Part shown: positions 41,659 through 49,881 of the stretch, one piece after another
How positions within the stretch are numbered: the stretch's first letter is position 1
How the letters are laid out: each line of letters starts with the position of its first letter
From: Pseudomonadota bacterium
Lineage (GTDB): Bacteria > Pseudomonadota > Gammaproteobacteria > Steroidobacterales > Steroidobacteraceae
Length of the DNA: 63,030 bases
Direction of reading: 5' to 3'
NCBI GenBank assembly: GCA_023417315.1
Contig: JAEZFW010000032.1
Coordinates: 1-63,030 of the forward strand
Notes under the pieces: generated by a model
Databases searched by the model: none
The model's input: only the letters and a program-made list of their open reading frames with translations
Told to the model about the DNA's origin: nothing
Position numbers and translations under genes: made by a program

Positions 41659-42615
41659 ATGGCCGATCGTTCGACGATGACCGTGTTGTCGGGTAATGCA
41701 AATCCGCAACTCGCTCACGATATCGCGCGTCATCTCATGGTGCCGCTCGGTCGCGCAGCGGTCAGTCGATTCAGCGACTCCGAGACGACGGTCGAGTTGC
41801 TCGAGAACGTGCGCGGTCGCGATGTGTTCATCGTGCAGCCGACTTCGCCGCCAGCGAACGATCACCTCATGGAATTGCTCGTGATGGTCGATGCGTGTCG
41901 GCGTGCGTCAGCGGCGCGGATCACTGCTGTGATTCCTTACTTCGGCTATGCGCGACAGGATCGCAGGCCGCGCGCGATGCGAGTGCCGATCACCGCGAAG
42001 CTGGTTGCAAACATGATTGCGAGCGCGGGGGTCGATCGCGTGCTTACGGTGGATCTGCACGCGGACCAGGTGCAAGGGTTCTTCGACATTCCGGTCGACA
42101 ACGTGTACGCATCGCCGGTGCTGCTGGGCGATGTGTGGAAGCAGAAGTACGACGACTTGATCGTTGTCTCTCCCGATGTGGGCGGTGTGGTTCGCGCACG
42201 TGCGATGGCGAAGCGCCTCGACGATGCGGATCTCGCGATCATCGACAAGCGTCGTCCGCGACCGAACGAGTCCGAGGTGATGAACATCATCGGCGAGGTC
42301 GAAGGCAAGACGTGCGTGCTGATCGATGACCTGGTCGACACCGCAGGAACGCTGTGTCATGCAGCGGAGGCGTTGAAGAAGGCTGGCGCGAAAATGGTGC
42401 TGGCGTATATCACGCACCCTGTGTTGTCGGGGCCGGCGGTGCAACGACTCACGAAGTCGCAGCTCGATGCGCTCGTTGTGACCGACACGATTCCGCTGAG
42501 CGAAGAGGCGAAGCGGTGCGGAAAGATCAGGCAATTGTCCGTCGCAGGATTGCTGGCCGAAACGATGCGCCGCATCCGCGACGAGGAGAGCGTGAGCTCG
42601 TTGTATATCGATTAG
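41659..42615 (+). CDS. prs: Ribose-phosphate pyrophosphokinase
   Basis: Makes PRPP from ribose 5-phosphate and ATP. 318 residues with the flexible-loop and PRPP-binding motifs (VIPYFGYARQDRRPRAMRVP, VLTVDLHADQVQGFFDIPVD, VLIDDLVDTAGTLCHAAEAL). Full length. The stop codon is followed at once by a repeat arm. Confidence 0.97.
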   Translation: MADRSTMTVLSGNANPQLAHDIARHLMVPLGRAAVSRFSDSETTVELLENVRGRDVFIVQPTSPPANDHLMELLVMVDACRRASAARITAVIPYFGYARQDRRPRAMRVPITAKLVANMIASAGVDRVLTVDLHADQVQGFFDIPVDNVYASPVLLGDVWKQKYDDLIVVSPDVGGVVRARAMAKRLDDADLAIIDKRRPRPNESEVMNIIGEVEGKTCVLIDDLVDTAGTLCHAAEALKKAGAKMVLAYITHPVLSGPAVQRLTKSQLDALVVTDTIPLSEEAKRCGKIRQLSVAGLLAETMRRIRDEESVSSLYID

Positions 42616-42815
42616 TGATGGAAGCGATGTAGGTGATGTAAGTGATGTAGGCCAGAGCCTCATCGTTCATCCCGAAGTCGCGCCATCATGGAGACGGTCC
42701 TCGGCTTTGGTCGCGAAGCGGGGATCGGATTATCGGAGTTGTTGGAGAGGTGGAGCGTTGAAGGCAGTGTCTGGCCTTCATCACTTCCATCACTTCCATC
42801 ACCTCCATCACTTGT
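42616..42815. repeat. AGTGATG-word inverted arms between prs and rplY
   Basis: TGATGGAAGCGATGTAGGTG and ATGTAAGTGATGTAGG at 42616-42652 face TCATCACTTCCATCAC and further copies at 42777-42815. The left arm abuts the prs stop; the right arm ends 15 bp before the rplY ATG, leaving room for TTGGAG. The roughly 120-bp loop shows no other feature. Confidence 0.9.
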
Positions 42816-42829
42816 GTTGGAGTCCTTTC

Positions 42830-43537
42830 ATGAAAACCTCATTCGAACTCGTCGCCGATCCTCGGGAAGGCGTGCAGGGGAAGGGTGCGAGCCGCCGCCT
42901 GCGTCGTTCCGGGAAAGTTCCGGCGATCCTCTATGGCGGGAAGCAAGAACCCCGTCAGATCATCCTCGATCACCAGAACCTGCTCACGTTGCTCGTGAAC
43001 GAGCGGTTCTACTCGACGATCTTGTCGCTCAAGATCAGCGGCGAGACGCAAGCTGCGATCCTCAAGGATGTGCAGCGTCACCCAGCGAAGAACCAGGTTC
43101 TTCACATGGACCTGCAGCGCGTGCTCGAGAACGAGCCGATCCGCATGCGTATTCCGCTGCACTTCACTGGCGCAGGTAGCGCGCCGGGCGTGAAGACCCA
43201 AGGCGGCGTCGTGTCGCACTTGTTGAACGACGTCGAAGTCAGCTGCTTGCCGAAGGATCTGCCCGAGTACATCGAAGTCGATATGTCCCAGATGGTGATG
43301 AACGAGATCAAACGCCTTTCGGATCTCCCACTTCCGGCAGGCGTCGAGATCGTTTCGCTCGCGCACGGGCGTGACGAAGCGGTGGTCTCGATCCATCATC
43401 CACGCGCGGAAGAAGTCGAGTCTCCGGTTGCCGAGGCAGCGGCTGCGGCCGCACCTGCTGCGGGTGCGGCAGCACCGGCCGCCGCTGCGCCAGCGGCAGC
43501 CGCCGCGGCGCCGAAGAAGGAAGGCGGCAAGAAGTAA
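42830..43537 (+). CDS. rplY: 50S ribosomal protein L25 (CTC form)
   Basis: 5S-rRNA-binding ribosomal protein in its long CTC-type form (235 aa). The L25 domain covers about 1-95 (RRLRRSGKVPAILYGGKQEP; HPAKNQVLHMDLQRV), the TL5/CTC C-terminal domain follows to about 185, and the tail is an Ala/Pro-rich low-complexity extension ending KKEGGKK. ATG at 42830 has TTGGAG upstream; the longer open frame to 42707 covers repeat DNA. Confidence 0.96.
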   Translation: MKTSFELVADPREGVQGKGASRRLRRSGKVPAILYGGKQEPRQIILDHQNLLTLLVNERFYSTILSLKISGETQAAILKDVQRHPAKNQVLHMDLQRVLENEPIRMRIPLHFTGAGSAPGVKTQGGVVSHLLNDVEVSCLPKDLPEYIEVDMSQMVMNEIKRLSDLPLPAGVEIVSLAHGRDEAVVSIHHPRAEEVESPVAEAAAAAAPAAGAAAPAAAAPAAAAAAPKKEGGKK

Positions 43538-43552
43538 TTCTGCGATCGCGAG

Positions 43553-43588
43553 ACGGCCGGCCGTATTGGCCGGCCGTTTTCGTTTTTT
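43553..43588 (+). terminator. Intrinsic terminator after rplY
   Basis: ACGGCCGGCC pairs with GGCCGGCCGT around a 5-base loop and runs into TTTTCGTTTTTT. This is the strongest classical terminator in the window. It ends 7 bp before the pth start, so pth needs its own promoter or readthrough. Confidence 0.92.
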
Positions 43589-43594
43589 GGATCT

Positions 43595-44182
43595 ATGTCA
43601 GGCACTCCACTCAAACTGATCGTCGGACTGGGTAATCCCGGACCCGAGCACATGCTCACGCGTCACAATGCGGGGTTCTGGTTCGTCGATGCGCTCGCAT
43701 CAAGGCTCGGTGGACGCTTTCGCAGTCACACGCGATTTCAGGGCGATATCTGTCGCGTTCAGTTCTGCGGGCAGGAAATCACGCTCCTCAAGCCGAGCAC
43801 GTATATGAATCGCAGCGGTCTATCGATTCGGTCGATCTCGGATTACATGAAATTGCCGCCTGCGGAAATTCTGGTCGCGCACGATGAGCTCGATCTGCCA
43901 ATCGGCGAGGCGCGCTTCAAGCTCGGAGGCGGTCACGGCGGCCATAACGGTCTACGCGACACCATCACGCACATCGGTGCTGATTTCTGGCGGCTGCGAA
44001 TCGGCATCGGTCATCCGGGCGACCGCTCCCAAGTGATCGATTACGTTCTGAAGCGCGCGCCAGCGGCTGAAGAAGAAAAGATCGTCGCAAGCGTCGCCGA
44101 GGCACTCGATGCGTTACCGACGTTCATCGAGCACGGAGCGGAACGGGCGATGAATGGGCTGCACCAGAAAAGAAGTGGATAG
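43595..44182 (+). CDS. pth: Peptidyl-tRNA hydrolase
   Basis: Releases peptides from stalled peptidyl-tRNA. 195 residues; IVGLGNPGPEHMLTRHNAGF (with the catalytic His), LKPSTYMNRSG, HDELDLPIGEARFKLGGGHG and GHNGLRDTI are conserved. The final RSG and the TAG stop are encoded by the start of a repeat arm. Confidence 0.97.
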   Translation: MSGTPLKLIVGLGNPGPEHMLTRHNAGFWFVDALASRLGGRFRSHTRFQGDICRVQFCGQEITLLKPSTYMNRSGLSIRSISDYMKLPPAEILVAHDELDLPIGEARFKLGGGHGGHNGLRDTITHIGADFWRLRIGIGHPGDRSQVIDYVLKRAPAAEEEKIVASVAEALDALPTFIEHGAERAMNGLHQKRSG

Positions 44183-44352
44183 CGGACAGGGGATAGCGGA
44201 TAGACACGGAATGCTGCACCGCTAGCGGCGCTACAGAACACGCTCGGACACCCAAAATGACTCGGTTCGTTAATCGTTCAATCTGCGCGATCAGGCGTAG
44301 ATGACCAGGAGATCTTTCGTGCTCGGACTATCCACTATCCCCAATCCGCTAT
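44174..44352. repeat. GGATAGCGGA-word inverted arms between pth and ychF
   Basis: GTGGATAGCGGACAGGGGAT and AGCGGATAG at 44174-44202 face CTATCCACTATCCCC and ATCCGCTATCTGC at 44328-44352. The left arm overlaps the pth stop codon. Confidence 0.88.
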
Positions 44353-44368
44353 CTGCTTCTTCCTAGCC

Positions 44369-45460
44369 ATGGGCATCAAATGCGGCATCGTCGGCTTGCC
44401 TAACGTCGGCAAGTCCACTCTGTTCAACGCGCTTACACGTGCGCAGATTGCGGCGGAGAATTATCCGTTCTGCACGATCGATCCGAACGTGGGCGTCGTT
44501 CCCGTCCCTGACCCTCGTTTGCAGGCGCTCGCAGACATCGTGAAGCCGGAGCGCATCCTTCCCGCGACCGTCGAGTTCGTGGATATCGCGGGACTCGTCG
44601 CGGGTGCATCGAAGGGCGAAGGTCTAGGCAATCAGTTCCTGTCGCACATTCGAGAGACGGACGCGATTGCACACGTCGTACGCTGCTTCGAAGACGACGA
44701 CGTGGTCCACGTCGCAGGACGTATCAAGCCGCTCGATGATATCGAGGTCATCAACACCGAGCTCGCACTTGCCGATCTGGATACCGTCGAGCGCGGGCTG
44801 CAAAGAGCCGAGAAGGCTTCGAAGGCGGGCGACAAAGATGCGATCCGTCAGCGCGAGCTCCTGAAGAAGCTTCGTGATCATCTCGATTCCGGAAAGCCCG
44901 CGCGTTCGCTCGTGAAGGATCCGGACGAGCGCAAGCTGGTGCAGGAGCTGCATCTGATTACGTTGAAGCCGCTCATGTACGTTGCGAACGTCGCGGAGAA
45001 CGGGTTCACGAACAATCCGCACTTGGATTCCGTGCGCGCGCTCGCGGAAAGAGAGAACGCAGAGGTCGTAGCGGTGTGCGCAGCGATCGAAGCGGAGATC
45101 GCGCAACTCGATGAAGGCGATCGCGAGGAGTTCTTGCGGGAGCTTGGACTCGATGAGCCGGGCCTGAACCGCGTCATTCGCGCCGGTTACAAACTCCTCG
45201 GCCTGCAGACCTATTTTACGGCTGGCGTGAAAGAGGTCCGCGCGTGGACCGTGCGGGTTGGCGCGACGGCACCGCAAGCGGCAGGCGTCATCCACACGGA
45301 TTTCGAGAAAGGATTCATTCGCGCCGAAGTGATCGCCTACGAGGACTTCACCGCTTTCAAGGGCGAGCAGGGTGCGAAGGAAGCGGGAAAACTCAGGTTG
45401 GAAGGCAAGGAGTACATCGTCCGCGAAGGCGACGTGATGCACTTCAGGTTCAATGTCTGA
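44369..45460 (+). CDS. ychF: Redox-regulated ATPase YchF (Obg-family)
   Basis: Ribosome-associated Obg-family P-loop protein that prefers ATP. 363 residues; Walker A GLPNVGKSTLFNAL, VEFVDIAGLVAGASKGEGLG switch, a coiled hairpin region and C-terminal TGS domain (ending GDVMHFRFNV). Follows pth as in many bacteria. Immediately downstream host synteny is interrupted by the tRNA-Met and the island. Confidence 0.97.
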   Translation: MGIKCGIVGLPNVGKSTLFNALTRAQIAAENYPFCTIDPNVGVVPVPDPRLQALADIVKPERILPATVEFVDIAGLVAGASKGEGLGNQFLSHIRETDAIAHVVRCFEDDDVVHVAGRIKPLDDIEVINTELALADLDTVERGLQRAEKASKAGDKDAIRQRELLKKLRDHLDSGKPARSLVKDPDERKLVQELHLITLKPLMYVANVAENGFTNNPHLDSVRALAERENAEVVAVCAAIEAEIAQLDEGDREEFLRELGLDEPGLNRVIRAGYKLLGLQTYFTAGVKEVRAWTVRVGATAPQAAGVIHTDFEKGFIRAEVIAYEDFTAFKGEQGAKEAGKLRLEGKEYIVREGDVMHFRFNV

Positions 45461-45470
45461 TTGCGAAGTG

Positions 45471-45580
45471 ATGCAGGTGATGAAAGTGATGGAAGTGATG
45501 TAGGTCAGAAAGCCAGCCTGCGGCAGGACTCTTCCTTTGGCCTTGTCACCAACATCACTTCCGTCACTTTCAGCACTAGC
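45471..45580. repeat. AGTGATG-word inverted arms after ychF
   Basis: GTGATGCAGGTGATGAAAGT and GGAAGTGATGTAGG at 45471-45504 face CACCAACATCACTTCC and GTCACTTTCAGC at 45547-45578. This is the last word-repeat element before the island. Confidence 0.82.
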
Positions 45581-45683
45581 GTCAGCGCCGGTCGTTCCTT
45601 GACACCGGGGCGCACGCTCCAGACAATGCGCGTCCTTCCAAGCTCCGGTCCGCTGCTGGCGACACGGGGCTCGTGCTCGAAAA

Positions 45684-45760
45684 GGCTAGGTAGCTCAGCT
45701 GGTTAGAGCGTGGCACTCATAATGCCGAGGTCGTGGGTTCGAGTCCCACCCTAGCCACCA
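45684..45760 (+). tRNA. tRNA-Met (CAT), elongator type; island attachment site
   Basis: 77-nt cloverleaf: acceptor GGCTAGG/CCTAGCC, D arm GCTCAGCTGGTTAGAGC, anticodon stem GGCA/TGCC around CTCATAA (anticodon CAT), T arm GTGGGTTCGAGTCCCAC, encoded ACCA. Sequence resembles the elongator methionine tRNA of enterobacteria; the extended G-C initiator hallmarks are absent. Its last 25 bp are repeated at the far end of the island. Confidence 0.96.
45736..45760 (+). repeat. attL, 25-bp direct repeat
   Basis: GGTTCGAGTCCCACCCTAGC plus CACCA, the T-arm and acceptor end of tRNA-Met. Identical copy at 60950-60974; the flanking bases differ on both sides. Confidence 0.95.
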
Positions 45761-45766
45761 ATCGAA

Positions 45767-45793
45767 AAAACCCGCAGAAAAATAGGGTTTTCT
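45767..45793. terminator. Terminator-like hairpin after tRNA-Met
   Basis: AAAACCC (45767-45773) pairs with GGGTTTT (45785-45791) over an 11-base loop, with T-rich and A-rich flanks, so it could act in both directions between the tRNA gene and the integrase. Confidence 0.6.
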
Positions 45794-45845
45794 TCATCGA
45801 GACAAGCACTTGCTACGGTGCGCGCTACGATGAGGAAGGCCGAAA

Positions 45846-47417
45846 GTGCTCCGCCGCAAGGGTTTATTCACTACACGCGTTTGCATCCCCGCTGAGCTGC
45901 AAGACCTGATCGGACGCCGCGAACTGTGGCGATCTACACAGACTGGAGATCCCCGAGAGGCGAGACTTAGGGAAGCACTTTGGCGCCACCATTTCGAGGC
46001 GCTCTTCATCCAGCTCAGACGATCAGCCGGGACGATGGCTCAAGCTCAACTCTCCGCACTCGTAACCGAATACCTGGAAGCTCGCCTCGAAGAAGTCGAA
46101 GAGCGCCTTGCGCTGAGCCTTCGGAGCGCGAGCGAGACTGACCGGGACGCGTGGGTCGATAGCATTGCCGAGCAGCTCCAGAGGATCGAGGTGCAGCTCA
46201 TGCACGGCGACTATTCGCAGACCGAAGCCGAGGCGCGGCAACTGCTTCCGCACGCGGGCGAGATCGCCGAAGCCATCCTTGCTCGACGATTGCTAGAAGC
46301 GAAGTTTGACGCACTGCGCGCTGAGCTAGACGCGCTCCACGGTAAACCGATGCGCCGCGCGCAGATCGTGGCGAAGGTATTGACCCAAGAGGAACTTCCG
46401 GTCACACCTAAGGCCACCCCGCGGATTTCCGAGCTGTGCCGCGACTACATCAAGACGACCGGCACTGCACAGAGCTGGTCCAGCAAGACGCTCGCGTCGC
46501 GTGAACAAGCCTCGCACCTGCTGATCGACTTTCTTGACGATATGCCTATAGGGGAAGTGACGCGGCAGCACATGACAGACGCCTACTTGCTGCTCCCGCG
46601 GATGCCCTCGCATTTCACCAAGCGTTACCCGAAGCTGACACCAAAGGCGACCATCGAGGCAGCCGACAAGAAAAACGACCAGGACCGTTACTCGCCCAAA
46701 TCGTGCAACCTGCGACTAGAGGTTTGGAAATCGCTCTTCAAGTACGCGGTTCAGCATGATGTGATTGCGAAGTCGCCTGCGGATCACTTGAAAGCGTTCG
46801 CCGAAGGAAAGGCGCAGGATGCACGCGACGCGTTTACCGATGAGCAACTGAAGGCGTTCCTCGGCTTGTTGAAGGCAGAGCGCGAGGCGCGTCCGGAGCA
46901 TTACTGGATCGCGAGAGTCATGGCGTACACCGGGCTGCGACTTGAGGAAGCCTCGGCGCTGCGCCCGTGCGATGTGCGGGAGGTGGACGGAGTCTGGTGC
47001 GTCGACGTTTCGCCCACCGCTGGCAACGTCAAGACCGAGAACGCCGCGCGGCTCGTACCGCTGCACAGTGCGCTGATGGATGAACTGCGTGCGTATGCGA
47101 GGGAGCGGAAGGGGAAACCTGAGGGGAACCTTTGGGAGCTTGAGCAGGATCGGAGCGGCAAGTGGAGCGCCGCGCTTTCGAAGCGAATGAACAATCGACT
47201 CAAGCGCGCACTTCCGGAGAAGTCGACCAAACTCGTTTTGGAGTCGCTTCGAAACACATTCGCCACTCGGCTAAAAGCGGCGGACGTTCAGGAACACGTC
47301 ATTAGCGAACTGATGGGCCATGCTGTCGAGGGACTGGCAGTCGGGCGATATGGGAAAAGGTTAATGCCCTCACGCTTGTGGGAGCAGATCGAGCGGCTCC
47401 GGTTGCCTCCGATCTGA
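45846..47417 (+). CDS. int: Tyrosine site-specific integrase
   Basis: Recombinase that would insert and excise the island at tRNA-Met. 523 residues. The N terminus (LLRRKGLFTTRVCIPAELQDLIG) is the DUF6538-type head common in proteobacterial island integrases, followed by a SAM-like core-binding region (about 195-300). The catalytic domain shows Arg in AYTGLRLEEASAL (about 364), LRNTFATRL (about 467), LMGHA and Tyr in VGRYGKRL (about 502). In the HxxR box the His position appears to be Glu (ESLR), which is unusual. Start is GTG 45846, after GAGGAAGG. Confidence 0.94.
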   Translation: MLRRKGLFTTRVCIPAELQDLIGRRELWRSTQTGDPREARLREALWRHHFEALFIQLRRSAGTMAQAQLSALVTEYLEARLEEVEERLALSLRSASETDRDAWVDSIAEQLQRIEVQLMHGDYSQTEAEARQLLPHAGEIAEAILARRLLEAKFDALRAELDALHGKPMRRAQIVAKVLTQEELPVTPKATPRISELCRDYIKTTGTAQSWSSKTLASREQASHLLIDFLDDMPIGEVTRQHMTDAYLLLPRMPSHFTKRYPKLTPKATIEAADKKNDQDRYSPKSCNLRLEVWKSLFKYAVQHDVIAKSPADHLKAFAEGKAQDARDAFTDEQLKAFLGLLKAEREARPEHYWIARVMAYTGLRLEEASALRPCDVREVDGVWCVDVSPTAGNVKTENAARLVPLHSALMDELRAYARERKGKPEGNLWELEQDRSGKWSAALSKRMNNRLKRALPEKSTKLVLESLRNTFATRLKAADVQEHVISELMGHAVEGLAVGRYGKRLMPSRLWEQIERLRLPPI

Positions 47418-47449
47418 AGTCAACAAGCGGAAGAGTGGCCGTGCCGAAT

Positions 47450-48124
47450 TTAGTGCTCCGTGTAATAGAAGTCGAAATCGCTAGGGGCGTTTGAAGAAGG
47501 CGTTTTCAAGCTCCACGTCTTTTTCCACTCCGCATCCTCGGGGTCGTCCCGATACCAGGCTTGCGTGAGCCGCCAACCGCCCGACGTTCTCTCGACGATG
47601 TAGCGCACTTCCTTTCCAAACTCTCGTCTTGGAGCAAATAGATCGTGGAGCTTGTAGCCAGGCGGAAGTGGTGTGACGTTCTTGATTTTTACCAAGACCA
47701 CGGCACGTGTCTCGCTCTCGTTTTTCACTTCAATGATGTCGCGCTGCTGTATACGTCGCGATGGTTCGCTCTCGAAGGCGTCTGCCATGTCCCGCAGTTC
47801 CTCCTCTGTCTTGGCAGCATATTCGCCACCACCTAACGCACGGCGCGCATCTGTGTACTGGCGAAAAGATTCGCCAAGCTCCAACCGCACGTCCCGGGCT
47901 GCATTGCGTTCTGCCCAATCTTGTAGAGCCCAATAGCTCCGTACGACGCTGTCCGGACTTTGAGTGTCGATGGCCGGCAGCTGCTCGGCGGTAGATGCGG
48001 ATCCGGACACGCCTGGCTCGCCCGCCATTTGTGCCTCAGGTGCTGGGGATGGCACGGCGCCATCTCTTGAACAAGCACCAAGCAAGAGCAGGACGACAGA
48101 TGCGAGCAGATGGTTGCGCGGCAT
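47450..48124 (-). CDS. Hypothetical lipoprotein
   Basis: Secreted lipoprotein of about 224 residues, not recognised beyond that. MPRNHLLASVVLLLLGACSR is a lipoprotein signal (lipobox LGAC), followed by a low-complexity Pro/Ala/Ser segment and then a folded region of about 150 residues (SVVRSYWALQDWAERNAARD ... YIVERTSGGWRLTQAWYRDD) that resembles a small NTF2/DUF4878-like fold by length and its terminal Trp-rich strand. The start is ATG 48124 because GGAGGT lies 8 bp upstream. It is convergent with the integrase. Confidence 0.75.
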   Translation of the reverse strand: MPRNHLLASVVLLLLGACSRDGAVPSPAPEAQMAGEPGVSGSASTAEQLPAIDTQSPDSVVRSYWALQDWAERNAARDVRLELGESFRQYTDARRALGGGEYAAKTEEELRDMADAFESEPSRRIQQRDIIEVKNESETRAVVLVKIKNVTPLPPGYKLHDLFAPRREFGKEVRYIVERTSGGWRLTQAWYRDDPEDAEWKKTWSLKTPSSNAPSDFDFYYTEH

Positions 48125-48230
48125 GGCCAAGGACCTCCCAAATCATCACTGGCTATAGTTATTAGGAGCACGCGAAAGATCGGCGACGGATTCGGCACTT
48201 TCAGAGCGCCGATGCGTCTCCTTATAGAAA

Positions 48231-48333
48231 CCCTGATCAGGGTTGTGCGATATTGCTCAAACTTGAGCAACACGCCGAACCGGGAGCGTACTCCCGGTCC
48301 AGCATGTGCTCACCTCGGGGCGGTACTGAGCAC
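48231..48333. promoter_or_regulatory. Cluster of four perfect inverted repeats
   Basis: Within about 100 bp: CCCTGATCAGGG (48231-48242), TTGCTCAAACTTGAGCAA (48253-48270), ACCGGGAG...CTCCCGGT with a 4-base loop (48279-48298), and GTGCTCA...TGAGCAC (48306-48333). They lie about 110 bp upstream of the lipoprotein start and downstream of the small minus-strand gene. They could be operators, an accessory recombination site or stem-loops; the function is not known. Confidence 0.7.
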
Positions 48334-48447
48334 GTTTCCTAGGCGCTGACTCAGTATCGCCCTTCCTTCACCACCGGCTCCGATGAGCGAGAACCGGCTG
48401 AGACACAGGGTCTCATTGGGACACTCCTTTGGGGCTGCGCCCCTCAA

Positions 48448-48606
48448 TCACTTCTTACCCTTGCTAGCCTCGCCATGTCCCGGCAAGGGAAGCCTCTCAA
48501 CTACCGCGGTTTCGCGGCGCTGGCGTGCCTGCTCTACCGGGATGAATCGACCATTCCCAGCATTGCGACCCGCCAACCGCGATGTCGGCTGTTTATTGTT
48601 AGCCAC
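48448..48606 (-). CDS. Small basic protein, 52 aa
   Basis: Short gene with a very good ribosome-binding site (AAGGAGGTGAGAACAAA before GTG 48606). The product (MANNKQPTSRLAGRNAGNGR, then FIPVEQARQRRETAVVERLPLP) has the pattern GR(D/N)AxxGRFIPVxxAxxxxxTxVVE seen in short, widely scattered proteobacterial proteins, often in mobile DNA. No function is known to me. A long hairpin (48685-48793) lies in what would be its leader. A GGGGCTGCGCCCC hairpin (48431-48443) follows the stop. Confidence 0.7.
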   Translation of the reverse strand: MANNKQPTSRLAGRNAGNGRFIPVEQARQRRETAVVERLPLPGHGEASKGKK

Positions 48607-48684
48607 TTTGTTCTCACCTCCTTTGCGCCTTCGAGCGCTGTGACGTTCCAAACAAGTTAAGCAAACTGTACGAACCCTAAAACG

Positions 48685-48793
48685 TCGAAAGGGCCACCCG
48701 CTTCGAGACGTTAGCGAAACCGTAGTGAGGACACGTTACCCGTGTGCGCACATCCCAGCCCGCATACGTACTCGAAAAGGGTGGCCCTTTCGA
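48685..48793. repeat. Long inverted repeat upstream of the 52-aa gene
   Basis: TCGAAAGGGCCACCCGCTTC (48685-48704) and its complement ending AAGGGTGGCCCTTTCGA (48771-48793) pair over about 22 bp with one mismatch; the loop is about 63 bp. It would be in the 5' leader of the small gene. It is not built from tandem words, unlike the host spacers. Confidence 0.8.
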
Positions 48794-49230
48794 ATCCGAC
48801 AGAAAGAAGAATACTGCGCGAAGTTGCTATGTCAAGAGAGCACGCGTCGGGACCGGTCAAATCGTAAACAAACAAACATAGCTAACAGACATTCTGCGCA
48901 CGACACGTGTTCTTAATTACTCTTTTCGAATGTCTGAAGCTACCCGACCTTCACACGTGATACTTATGCGAAAGTGGGCGCGATACTGAAGGCGCGCATA
49001 GGTGGGCTGCTTGGCTTTCCTCGGGTATTCTGAGGTGAACCCTAGGTCGAAGGCTCCACGTTCCGTCTATCTAGGCGGCGCACGGCTGCAAGTTATGTCG
49101 GCATCCGCTGCCGTGGATCTTTTCCGCTGGTATTCTTAAGCAGCGCTCTGTCGGCTATCAGAACTACCTAGAAGAACGAAACCGTGCGACATGGCAGCTC
49201 TCGACCAAGAACACCGAAGAGGACGCCCGG
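48794..49230. other. Intergenic stretch with no recognised gene
   Basis: About 440 bp between the hairpin and the membrane-protein gene. Base composition is mixed and partly AT-rich (near 48860-48940). No ORF with a plausible start, tRNA or repeat was seen. Promoters for the downstream + strand pair are expected here. Confidence 0.5.
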
Positions 49231-49773
49231 ATGGCGCGCAACCGAATCACTGAGCACCCGGTCATATCGACTCTCATTGCCACCTTCCTAGCATGGTTCG
49301 TGTCGATGTTGGTGCCGCAGAGTCGGGATTGGTGGCTGCTGCGCGCGCAAGACATCGGCAGTGGTCTAGTCAAGGCGTGGGCTTGGGTCTGGTCCCCTGT
49401 CCCGGTTCCACGTTTCTTGGCTGCTGTCGCGGTTTTCATCGTGCTTCTCTTTGTGGCGGGCGTAGTGGTTCGCTTCCGCCAAATCTCGAGTACATCTGCA
49501 CCACCGAGAGCGGACGAACCGAAGGAATGGAGGGACCTGACTGAAGACGAGAAGAAAGTCTTGCAAATGCTTGCATCGGCGGACGGTGCGACTGTTTGGT
49601 TTAACCCCATCCAGAGCACGCTCGGCTCATCGAGGCTGAAGACCGAGCACACCATTACGATGTTGCAGGCTCGCAACCTCATTCAGTGGTTCGGCGACTT
49701 CCAACACCACGGTAGCGCTGCTCTCACAGCATTCGGGCGGGCTGCCTGTGTTTACTATGGGTGGGCGAAGTAA
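49231..49773 (+). CDS. Membrane protein with winged-helix-like C-terminal domain
   Basis: Unrecognised protein of 180 residues. Two membrane segments are clear: about 12-30 (ISTLIATFLAWFVSMLV) and about 62-82 (FLAAVAVFIVLLFVAGVVV). The cytosolic tail (about 100-180) begins RDLTEDEKKVLQMLASADG and continues with STLGSSRLKTEHTITMLQAR and LTAFGRAACVYYG, a layout like a winged-helix fold used for DNA or protein binding. AAGAGGA lies upstream of ATG 49231. The Ser/Thr kinase gene follows 108 bp downstream on the same strand, so the two may act together. Confidence 0.7.
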   Translation: MARNRITEHPVISTLIATFLAWFVSMLVPQSRDWWLLRAQDIGSGLVKAWAWVWSPVPVPRFLAAVAVFIVLLFVAGVVVRFRQISSTSAPPRADEPKEWRDLTEDEKKVLQMLASADGATVWFNPIQSTLGSSRLKTEHTITMLQARNLIQWFGDFQHHGSAALTAFGRAACVYYGWAK

Positions 49774-49881
49774 AGTGGACCGCACTTGTGCATGCCACTC
49801 GTCATAAGCGCGGGCCGTTCGGGCACCGAACCGGCACATGGTGATGGGGCGTAATCAAATCGATGAGCGGCGGGCCATGCT

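Noticed and set aside
48383..48643. + strand ORF over the 52-aa gene
   Set aside because: No ribosome-binding site, and it is the shadow of a minus-strand gene with a near-ideal one.
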